Assembly: GCA_016789025.1 (NCBI GenBank)
Contig: JAEURC010000089.1
Coordinates: 1-36,076 of the forward strand
Source of the DNA: Anaerolineales bacterium
GTDB taxonomy: Bacteria > Chloroflexota > Anaerolineae > Anaerolineales > Villigracilaceae
Reading direction: 5' to 3'
DNA: 36,076 bases
A model generated the notes under the pieces. That model had not been told where the DNA came from. It worked only from the letters and a program-made list of their open reading frames with translations, and did no database searches. Positions 29,777 through 36,076 of this stretch are shown here, piece after piece (the stretch's first letter is position 1; the number at the start of each line of letters is the position of its first letter). The translations under genes were made by a program, and so were the position numbers.

Positions 29777-31788
29777 TCTACACCCGCCTCATCCGATGTG
29801 GACTTGGCAAGAAATTGTTCGGCGGCTTCGATCTGTTCCTGGTCGCCGATGAAGCCGACTCGATCCTCTGCCTCGAAAATGACGTACGATTTGGGGTTGG
29901 CGATCAGCTGTCCCTTCCGCATGATCGCGACGACCGACGCGCCAGTGAGCGCGCGCAGGTTGGCATCCTGTATCGACCTGCCGACGAGCGAATTGTTCGC
30001 ATCCAGACTCAGCCAGGTCACTTCGATGCCGCTGCTGGCGTGGATCAGGTCATGCAAGAGGCGGTGTTCCTCTTGCGTGTTGATCTGCGTGTTGTAACGA
30101 TCGTGGCGCACTGCGTCCATGTAGCGGATGATCTCTGACACGGGGAAATCCAATTTGAGCAACGCGTGCCGCACGATCTCCAGCCCGCCTTCGAGTTCGG
30201 GGTGGATGACATCCTGCGCGCCGAGTTGGGTGAGGCGGTCAATTCCCTCTTCGGATGTGGCGCGCGCAATGATGGGCAGTTCAGGGTTGATGTCTTTGGC
30301 GGCGGTGACGATCAATTGCGCGGATGTTTCATCGGGGACGGTTACAACCAGAACGCGGGCGCGATCCAAGTTGGCATGAGTCATCACCTCCGAGTTACTC
30401 GCGTCTCCATACAGGGTGGGGACGCCTCTTTCGTTGAGGCTGGCGATCCGTTCCGCATCCGCTTCGATCACGAGCATGGGAACGGATAGCGTTTCAAGCA
30501 CGTCCACCATGTGTTTCCCAACCCTGCCATAGCCAACGATCACAGCATGATTGACCAATTCGTCTTTTTTGATTTCGAGGATATGGGTATTTGCGTCCAG
30601 TTTCTTCCAAAACCCGGGGATGCGGCGTAATTGAGTTTCCATCCAAGGGAGAAGTTTATACATGAAAGGGTTTACGGTGATCGAGATCAGGGCGGCGGCG
30701 AGGACGAGCGAATATTGATCGGTCTCCAATAAATTCAACGATAATCCGCTCTGACCCAGGATGAATGAAAATTCGCCGACCTGACTCAACCCAACGGCAA
30801 TGACAAGAAACGTGCGCGCGGGGCGGGGAAAGAAAAATCCCATAAGAATTACGATGATGGTTTTCCCGAGCACCACCAACGCGCTCAACGAGATCACATG
30901 CCCGATGTTTTCCCATAAAAACGCGGGATTGACGAGCATGCCCACCGAAACAAAGAACAGTACGGAGAACGTTTCGCGGAAGGAGAAGAGATCGGCGCCG
31001 ACTTGGTGACTCAGATGCGACTGGCTGATAATGGCTCCAGCAACGAAGGCGCCAAGCGCCAACGAGATGCCGAACAGTTCAGACGCGCTCATGGCTGTTC
31101 CCAGCGTGATCGCAAGGATGGCAAGGATGAATAATTCACGCGAGCGGGTGTGGGCGATCTTTTCAAGAAGCCACGGCAGAAGGCGCGTCCCGCCGATGAA
31201 CATGATGGCAATGAACGCCGCCGATTTCAGAAGCGTTGTCGCCAGATTCGCCCAATCGAACGACCCTGAGTTTGAAGCAAACGTAGGCATCAAGATCAGG
31301 ATCAGCACGGAGAGAATATCCTCCATGACCAGCCAACCGACCGCGGCTTGTCCGTGCGAGGTGTTTAGGAGAGAGTTGTCCATCAGTCCGCGTAACAGCA
31401 CCACGGTACTGGCGACTGAAATTGCCAAGCCTATCACCAGCCCTGCCAGCGGCGTCCACCCCCAGTACTGACTTAATCCGAAACCGAGGAGGGTGGCAAA
31501 CGCAGTTTGGATGAGCGCGCCGGGGATGGCGATGTCGCGCACATTCCACAGGTCTTGAAAGGAAAAATGCAGACCAACGCCGAACATCAGAAAAATGACT
31601 CCAAGTTCAGCCAGCTGTTGAATTGTGTCAAGGTCTCCGACAAAGCCCGGTGTGAACGGACCAATTGCAATTCCCGCCAGCAAATATCCGACAATTGTGG
31701 GTAAACCAATGCGCCGCGCAAGGACTCCGCCCAGAAAAGCGACGATCAGCGCCAGGGTGATGTTAATAAGCAGGGGTACTTCGTGCAT
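29764..31788 (-). CDS. Kef-type K+/H+ antiporter (CPA2) with RCK domains
   Basis: A 674-residue monovalent cation:proton antiporter. The start at 31788 (MHEVPLLINITLALIVAFLGG) is chosen from the GGAGG seven bases upstream; a longer frame to 31896 is rejected. Residues to about 380 hold about 12 helices (PTIVGYLLAGIAIGPF, GVIFLMFGVGLHFS). A TrkA_N/RCK nucleotide-binding domain begins with AVIVGYGRVGKHMVDVLE, and a TrkA_C domain ends the protein. It overlaps the aldo/keto reductase gene. Kef systems in other bacteria are gated by glutathione adducts; that control is not shown here. Confidence 0.94.
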   Translation of the reverse strand: MHEVPLLINITLALIVAFLGGVLARRIGLPTIVGYLLAGIAIGPFTPGFVGDLDTIQQLAELGVIFLMFGVGLHFSFQDLWNVRDIAIPGALIQTAFATLLGFGLSQYWGWTPLAGLVIGLAISVASTVVLLRGLMDNSLLNTSHGQAAVGWLVMEDILSVLILILMPTFASNSGSFDWANLATTLLKSAAFIAIMFIGGTRLLPWLLEKIAHTRSRELFILAILAITLGTAMSASELFGISLALGAFVAGAIISQSHLSHQVGADLFSFRETFSVLFFVSVGMLVNPAFLWENIGHVISLSALVVLGKTIIVILMGFFFPRPARTFLVIAVGLSQVGEFSFILGQSGLSLNLLETDQYSLVLAAALISITVNPFMYKLLPWMETQLRRIPGFWKKLDANTHILEIKKDELVNHAVIVGYGRVGKHMVDVLETLSVPMLVIEADAERIASLNERGVPTLYGDASNSEVMTHANLDRARVLVVTVPDETSAQLIVTAAKDINPELPIIARATSEEGIDRLTQLGAQDVIHPELEGGLEIVRHALLKLDFPVSEIIRYMDAVRHDRYNTQINTQEEHRLLHDLIHASSGIEVTWLSLDANNSLVGRSIQDANLRALTGASVVAIMRKGQLIANPKSYVIFEAEDRVGFIGDQEQIEAAEQFLAKSTSDEAGVEWET

Positions 31789-31847
31789 CGTTCCTCCGTA
31801 TCTATAAAGTTGATTCTCGGTTAGGCGTTTCCTCCTATTGTACCCAA

Positions 31848-31873
31848 GAAAAATCCCGCTTGACGAGGCGGGA
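31848..31873 (-). terminator. Rho-independent terminator of the lipoprotein gene
   Basis: On the minus strand TCCCGC pairs with GCGGGA around a short loop and is followed by TTTTTC. It lies 48 bases past the lipoprotein stop and separates that unit from the Kef-type gene. Confidence 0.8.
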
Positions 31874-31920
31874 CTATCAAGCAAACAAATTGGCAAAAGA
31901 CAGGTTGTCGTTAATGGACA

Positions 31921-32817
31921 TTATTCACCTGTTACGAACAGAGCGGTGAAATCGACATCATCAAGTAGCAACATTTCCCATAGATTGAAATCAACAAATA
32001 AAATACGACCACTTAGCCACACGTTGTCCGATTCGTAATTTACATAATTGAGAACAATCGCAAATTGGTTTTCCGATTTTGACCATTTAATTTGGGATCT
32101 CCCTTCAATTGGTCCCATATAATTCCTTAGTACAACTCGTTTGTTTTTATTTAATCGAACATCAACCATGCCAATTTCAAGATGATCTGGATAAATGGTG
32201 CTATCTACAAAATAGTGGTTGAGGTAAACATATTTTTCGCCATCGGGTGAAAAAAAGTAAAAGGGTTGGTAAACAGCACGAATCAAAATACCCCATGTTT
32301 CCGTCCCAATGTCAAATCGGTAAAGAGCTCCATTACTGCTATCGCGGTCATCAGGATCGCAACATCGTGTTGTAAAGTATAAATACCGATTGTCACTTGC
32401 CCAACTTAATGGGTAGGTCGAAAAATCATCAGAGAAATTTGGGTCTATCTCTTTGTATCGAATCTTAATTTGCTTTCCCGATGTTTTGTTTGAAATAATC
32501 AATTCATCATATAGCGGACAATCTCCTGCAAACCAATCAAGGTCAATTGAAACTACATGAGCGGGCAGGCACGATTTAGGAATATTGAATTCTGAAGGCA
32601 TTGCAGCAATTGAATTTGGTTTTGGTATTGCAGTATCGCGAGGGGTTGGTCTAGGCGTGGTAGTAGGGCGTGATGTGCTTGTGGCGGATGGTGAAAATTC
32701 TGTGTAGGTGATCGTAGGTGACACAGGTAGGGTGGAATTAACTGGTGCTACACATCCAACGAGAAGTGATATTGTTATTCCCAGAATCCAAACGCTTTGA
32801 AAAATGGTTTGTTTCAT
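31921..32817 (-). CDS. Lipoprotein with Thr/Pro-rich linker and WD40/TolB-like C-terminal region
   Basis: A 298-residue AT-rich gene. Residues 1-22 are a lipoprotein signal with lipobox LVGC (Cys22). A Ser/Thr/Pro-rich linker follows (30-65: SATSTSRPTTTPRPTP). The rest resembles beta-propeller strands: LSWASDNRYLYFTTRCCD, YRFDIGTETWGIL, FFSPDGEKYVYLN and IKWSKSENQFAIVLN, where SPDG is a TolB-type motif. The protein should be exported and anchored to the membrane. Its function is unknown, and base composition differs from neighbours, so recent acquisition is possible. It ends at a clear terminator. Confidence 0.82.
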   Translation of the reverse strand: MKQTIFQSVWILGITISLLVGCVAPVNSTLPVSPTITYTEFSPSATSTSRPTTTPRPTPRDTAIPKPNSIAAMPSEFNIPKSCLPAHVVSIDLDWFAGDCPLYDELIISNKTSGKQIKIRYKEIDPNFSDDFSTYPLSWASDNRYLYFTTRCCDPDDRDSSNGALYRFDIGTETWGILIRAVYQPFYFFSPDGEKYVYLNHYFVDSTIYPDHLEIGMVDVRLNKNKRVVLRNYMGPIEGRSQIKWSKSENQFAIVLNYVNYESDNVWLSGRILFVDFNLWEMLLLDDVDFTALFVTGE

Positions 32818-32856
32818 TTTTCCTAAATTCTCTCCATCCTCTTTGCGCCTCTTATC

Positions 32857-34263
32857 TCACGCCCCCAGCCGATTGATCCCATCGAACGCGGCGGTCTTAT
32901 AACACTCCGCCAGTGTGGGATAGTTGAACACGGTGTTGATAAAGTATTCCACCTTGCCTTTGAACGCCATCACGGCTTGACCGATATGAATCAATTCACT
33001 CGCGCCTTCGCCGATGATGTGCACGCCGAGCAGTTCATGTGTTTCAAGATGAAAGATCAACTTGAGCAAGCCCGTTTGGTCGCCGATGATCTGTCCGCGG
33101 GCGATCTCGCGGTATTGCGCCTTGCCCACTTCGTAGGGAATGCCCGCTTCGGTCAACTCCTCTTCGTTCTTGCCGACGGTTGAAATTTCAGGGATGGTGT
33201 AGATTCCATACGGAAATAATTCAGGTGTGTGGCTGGTTTTCACGTTGAACGCGTGACACGCGGCGAGTCGTCCCTGCTCCATGGACGTGGAAGCCAGCGA
33301 GGGGAACCCGATCACGTCGCCGACTGCGTAAATGTTCGGTGTTTTCGTCTGAAATTTCTCGTTCACTTTAACCACACCCCGTTCGTCGAGTTCGACCTCA
33401 ACCGCCTCGGTGTTGAGCGATTTGGTCGCGCCCGTCCGACCGATGCTGTACAAAGCCTTCTCGGTGACGATCTGTTTTCCGCTGGCGAGCGTGAGTTTTA
33501 CACGTTCGCCCTGTTCGTCGCTGATCGGTTCAAGGTTTTTCACTTCTTCGCCCAGCCTGAAGATCGCGCGTTGTTGATTGAGGTGATACGTGAGCGAGTC
33601 CATGATCTCCGCGTCTACGAACGGGAGCAAGCGGCGGCGCTTGTCAATGACGGTGACGCGCACGCCGAGGGCGGCGAAGATGCATGCGTACTCGAGTCCG
33701 ATCACGCCCGCGCCGACGACCGCCAGCGTACGAGGGAGATGATCCAATTGGAGCAGGTCGTCGCTGATGAAGATGCGCTTTCCGTCGAAGGGGATATGTT
33801 CGCTTCGTGTGGCAGATGTCCCCGTCGCGATGATCGTGTTCCCCGCCGTCACATCGCGCCAGCCGTGTTGGTCAACCGATTGGAGTCGGATCGTATGCGC
33901 ATCCAAAAAAGAGGCGTCGGCAGAGATGAGTTCGACGCGGTTGCGTTGGAGCTGATGCCGCACAATGTCGAGCTCGTGTTGAATGACGTGGTCGGTGCGA
34001 TAGAGCAGATCGCTCATGGTGATGTTTTGCTTTACGGAATACGACGCGCCGTACAAACTATGTTCGCGATACCCCGAAAGGTGCATCACCGCCTCGCGCA
34101 ATGTTTTACTGGGAATTGTTCCCGTGTTGATGCACACCCCGCCCAATATTGTTTTCCGCTCGACGACTGCCACGCGCTTGTTCAACTTCGCCGCCTGAAT
34201 CGCCGCGCGTTGACCCGCAGGTCCCGAACCGATCACGAGCAAATCATAATCATAGTATGCCAT
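32857..34263 (-). CDS. sthA: Soluble (Si-specific) NAD(P)+ transhydrogenase
   Basis: A 468-residue flavoprotein that moves reducing equivalents between NADPH and NAD. FAD binding is at GSGPAG (12-17). The segment GGVCINTGTIPSK has Cys44, but the second redox cysteine of the dihydrolipoamide dehydrogenase family is Thr49, as in SthA. The NAD-binding motif is GAGVIGLEYACIF (about 183-195), with YAVGDVIGFPSLAS for FAD, and the dimer-interface motif HIIGEGASELIHIG near the C-terminus. It is transcribed alone. On this evidence it is not a lipoamide dehydrogenase. Confidence 0.93.
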   Translation of the reverse strand: MAYYDYDLLVIGSGPAGQRAAIQAAKLNKRVAVVERKTILGGVCINTGTIPSKTLREAVMHLSGYREHSLYGASYSVKQNITMSDLLYRTDHVIQHELDIVRHQLQRNRVELISADASFLDAHTIRLQSVDQHGWRDVTAGNTIIATGTSATRSEHIPFDGKRIFISDDLLQLDHLPRTLAVVGAGVIGLEYACIFAALGVRVTVIDKRRRLLPFVDAEIMDSLTYHLNQQRAIFRLGEEVKNLEPISDEQGERVKLTLASGKQIVTEKALYSIGRTGATKSLNTEAVEVELDERGVVKVNEKFQTKTPNIYAVGDVIGFPSLASTSMEQGRLAACHAFNVKTSHTPELFPYGIYTIPEISTVGKNEEELTEAGIPYEVGKAQYREIARGQIIGDQTGLLKLIFHLETHELLGVHIIGEGASELIHIGQAVMAFKGKVEYFINTVFNYPTLAECYKTAAFDGINRLGA

Positions 34264-34296
34264 GGCGACCTCGCTTGTATTCCGCCATTATAGATG

Positions 34297-34317
34297 AAGA
34301 AACCCGCCTCGTGCGGG
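34297..34317 (-). terminator. Weak terminator-like hairpin in the 34264-34529 gap
   Basis: On the minus strand CCCGC-ACGAG-GCGGG followed by TTTCTTC. The gap also contains a dispersed-repeat stretch (about 34410-34445, TCTCGGTGTTCTCGGTGG) and an inverted stretch near 34375-34392, but no gene. It would end transcripts from the gene at 34530-35144 or be a sthA leader structure. Confidence 0.4.
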
Positions 34318-34529
34318 AGTCGGTTTTCCGGGGAGTGACGATTATGATGTGTGAAGCCACAGAGCGCACACGCGTGCCTGCGCACGGTGCAGGCAGAGAT
34401 TTTGAGATTTTCTCTCGATGGTCTCGGTGTTCTCGGTGGCAAAGAGGATTATTACGCGCTTGTTTCGCCACTCCCGGTTTTCCTGCTCGGCGTATTCCCG
34501 GTTGGAACGTGGAAAACAAGACGAGATGA

Positions 34530-35144
34530 TCAGTACCCGTACGTTTCAAACCATGCGACAAAGATCAATAAGCATCCGAGTATGAGCAAAACAGTAGAGA
34601 GCGCTGGCATCCATCCACGCAGGATGGTTTTCCAATGATCAACCGGTTTGGGCATTAGTTTGGACCAGTTGTTTTTCCAGTAGGTCCAGACGCTCGACCC
34701 GGTCGCTTTTACTCCAAATAGTTCGCCGGCGATCGCGGAGGAAAGGGAAGCGCCCAAGAGAAGAGTGAAGGCTTCAGAGCCAACGAGGAACCAATCGTTC
34801 ACTCCGAACGATCTGCCGACCGCGAACGGAGCAAGGAAGGATACGAGCGCGTAGAATATTCCCGCAAAGCTCATGGCGATCGGCGATTGAAGGACCAGTC
34901 CAACGGCGAAAAATAGCGCCGTGGTCAGGGCGTTAATATAGAGGATATGTTTGAACATGTCCGCTTGTGTGGAAAGTTCGGCAATGTTTTTTGCTCCCGC
35001 CGCCTGCATAAGAGTCGCCCATTTCGCATAAAGATCGAGCATGGCGGACGGAAACAGCCAGATCAGGACTCCCGTAAGACAAAACGCTCCCGCCAGGAAC
35101 TTGAGATTAAGCCAGAGCCATTGTAGCGTTGCCTTGAGTTTCAT
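34530..35144 (-). CDS. Multi-pass membrane protein, possibly SpoIIM-like
   Basis: The start is taken at ATG 35144 (MKLKATLQWLW); a GTG at 35165 would add seven residues and cannot be excluded, since no good Shine-Dalgarno is seen for either. The protein has 204 residues with about five hydrophobic segments (about 13-32, 66-85, 88-107, 125-140 and 180-198). INALTTALFFAVGLVLQ followed by FAGIFYALVSFLAP loosely resembles the SpoIIM/DUF95 family, which accompanies membrane-remodelling genes, but the usual NG-GxxxG motif is unclear. It follows bacterioferritin after 53 bases and may be in the same operon. The function is not certain. Confidence 0.65.
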   Translation of the reverse strand: MKLKATLQWLWLNLKFLAGAFCLTGVLIWLFPSAMLDLYAKWATLMQAAGAKNIAELSTQADMFKHILYINALTTALFFAVGLVLQSPIAMSFAGIFYALVSFLAPFAVGRSFGVNDWFLVGSEAFTLLLGASLSSAIAGELFGVKATGSSVWTYWKNNWSKLMPKPVDHWKTILRGWMPALSTVLLILGCLLIFVAWFETYGY

Positions 35145-35197
35145 TCTTGACCAGCCATGGAACACCTCATCAGGAATGTTCCGTGGCTCTCGTTTGA

Positions 35198-35671
35198 CTA
35201 CTCCGCGCCGGTTTGATTACTCAGGTAAGTTTCCAGTCCCATCTGTTCGATCTGCGTGCGTTGTTTCTTCGCCCAATCGTGATGACCTTCTTCCATCTTG
35301 AGGATGGTGGTCAACAAATCGCCGGTAGACTCGTCGCCGACCTCGCTTGCCAGCGCAATACCGGCGTTGTATGAGCGGATCGCGCCTGTCTCGGCATCCT
35401 GATCGTTCGTCAGCATTTCCAGCACGCTCTTGCCGATCTTCATTTCGTTGAGTTTGGAAACGAGGGGCATACCCTCCAAAAACAGAATCCGCTGGATGAG
35501 CCATTCGGCATGATGCATTTCGTCAATTGCCTGTTTTTCGATTCGCTTGTGCAATGCTTCATATCCCCAGTTGTGGCACATTTCGGAGTGAACCATTAAC
35601 TGGCTGATGGCAGTCAGTTCGTCCGCTAGAAGTTCGTTCAATGTTTTGATCAAGTTCTCGTTACCTTTCAT
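35198..35671 (-). CDS. bfr: Bacterioferritin
   Basis: Stores iron inside a 24-mer shell after ferroxidation. The 157-residue length is exact for the family. All ferroxidase ligands are readable: Glu18, Glu51, His54, Glu94, Glu127 and His130. Met52 (DEMHHAE), the heme axial ligand at dimer interfaces, is present. AAAGGAG precedes the ATG. It lies 19 bases after the KorC-like gene and shares its direction. Paired with a 2-oxoacid:ferredoxin oxidoreductase subunit, its presence here would fit iron and oxygen handling, but this is only co-location. Confidence 0.97.
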   Translation of the reverse strand: MKGNENLIKTLNELLADELTAISQLMVHSEMCHNWGYEALHKRIEKQAIDEMHHAEWLIQRILFLEGMPLVSKLNEMKIGKSVLEMLTNDQDAETGAIRSYNAGIALASEVGDESTGDLLTTILKMEEGHHDWAKKQRTQIEQMGLETYLSNQTGAE

Positions 35672-35690
35672 TGTTTACTCCTTTATGTTG

Positions 35691-36076
35691 TTATATGGCG
35701 ACCACCAACGCCGCTTCAGACCCTCTCTTTAATGCCTCGTAATTCTTTGGCAATAGGTGTTTATGTCGCACGGGCAAATGACCTTCCAACGCCTTTTCGA
35801 TATCTTTCAATGAGATTTCGGGCAACGCGGTCAGTAGCGCGCCGACCGCAACCATGTTGAGTAGTTTTTTATCGCCGATCTCTTCGGCGATCTCGTTGCA
35901 TGGAACAAATACCACGTTGATATCTGCCCGTCTCGCCGTGCGATCCACCATGGATTGATTGACGATCAGAGTTCCGCCGGGAGCAAGTAAATCTTCATAC
36001 TTGTCGAAGGACGGCAAATTCAACGCGATCCCCAATTGCGGATTCTTCACCAGCGGCGAGCCGATCTCCTCGTCTG
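35691..36076 (-). CDS. 2-oxoacid:ferredoxin oxidoreductase gamma subunit (partial, N-terminus beyond window)
   Basis: About 128 C-terminal residues are present; the window edge cuts the N-terminus. The open frame continues to the edge as DEEIGSPLVKNPQLGIALNL, the usual context of the gamma subunit (KorC/PorC/VorC family), which reads S-D-E-I-G-S-P. NQSMVDRTARRAD and FVPCNEIAEEIGDKKLLNMVAVGALL follow the family pattern, in which the subunit supports TPP-dependent decarboxylation of pyruvate or 2-oxoglutarate with ferredoxin as acceptor. The stop is 19 bases before bacterioferritin. The alpha and beta subunits, if adjacent, are outside the window to the right. Confidence 0.88.
   Translation of the reverse strand, partial: DEEIGSPLVKNPQLGIALNLPSFDKYEDLLAPGGTLIVNQSMVDRTARRADINVVFVPCNEIAEEIGDKKLLNMVAVGALLTALPEISLKDIEKALEGHLPVRHKHLLPKNYEALKRGSEAALVVAI

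Noticed and set aside
31789..31896. N-terminal extension of the Kef-type antiporter
   Set aside because: The extension overlaps a terminator hairpin; the ATG at 31788 has GGAGG upstream.
32857..34263. Dihydrolipoamide dehydrogenase
   Set aside because: The second redox cysteine is Thr49, so the enzyme cannot form the disulfide needed; it fits soluble transhydrogenase instead.
33229..34293. 354-codon plus-strand frame antisense to sthA
   Set aside because: The minus-strand transhydrogenase has all expected motifs; this frame has none.

Overview
The window looks like a chromosomal segment of a Chloroflexota bacterium, most probably an Anaerolineae-type lineage. This is inference from gene content (GlgA-GlgC-MalQ order, a zinc-ribbon membrane protein, lipoproteins with Thr/Pro-rich linkers, a Si-type transhydrogenase, a KorC-type subunit) and from the many palindromic intergenic repeats, not from a database match. 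Most genes have moderately high GC; several single genes and one three-gene block are clearly AT-rich and look acquired. No phage, transposase, CRISPR array or rRNA was found. No gene-free stretch exceeds about 270 bases, and most of the gaps carry an inverted-repeat element.

Layout. (1) 1-3785: a partial methyltransferase, hisS with an overlapping GNAT acetyltransferase, a ferredoxin and a Mn-type superoxide dismutase. (2) 3965-8060: a TMEM175-type channel, then a 3-hydroxyproline catabolic set: both aconitase-X subunits, a proline-racemase-family trans-3-hydroxyproline dehydratase with the diagnostic Cys-to-Thr change, and a YbaK-type aminoacyl-tRNA deacylase. (3) 8061-11436: an AT-rich three-gene block of unknown function (long coiled coil; four-TM protein with two zinc ribbons; one-TM protein with SH3b and NTF2-like domains), preceded by a promoter and a three-way-junction palindrome. 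(4) 11437-17658: a squalene-cyclase-like toroid protein, a zinc-less MsrB, the glycogen operon glgA-glgC-malQ and tRNA-His(GTG). (5) 17914-21069: a small membrane protein, a truncated metallophosphoesterase, a cold-shock gene with a structured leader, a HEPN-like protein and an RhlE-type helicase.

(6) 21326-28488: ten consecutive minus-strand genes, several overlapping or separated by fewer than 25 bases: PlsC-like acyltransferase, UPF0104 flippase-like protein, a four-TM protein, an MDR-family dehydrogenase, a three-TM protein, a ComB-like phosphatase, a PTPS/QueD-like protein with altered active-site residues, a 59-residue membrane protein, a GT4 glycosyltransferase and a methyltransferase. 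I cannot match this combination to a known pathway; it is the best candidate for an undescribed biosynthetic system, possibly a glycosylated pterin-like or lipid-linked product. (7) 28561-36076: clpS, aldo/keto reductase, Kef-type antiporter, a lipoprotein, Si-specific transhydrogenase, a membrane protein, bacterioferritin and a partial 2-oxoacid:ferredoxin oxidoreductase gamma subunit.

A theme across the window is repeat invasion. At least seven families of short palindromic elements lie between genes. Three elements supply the stop codon of the gene they abut, and the GT4 gene carries in-frame repeat insertions. All assignments come from reading the sequence; no searches were run.
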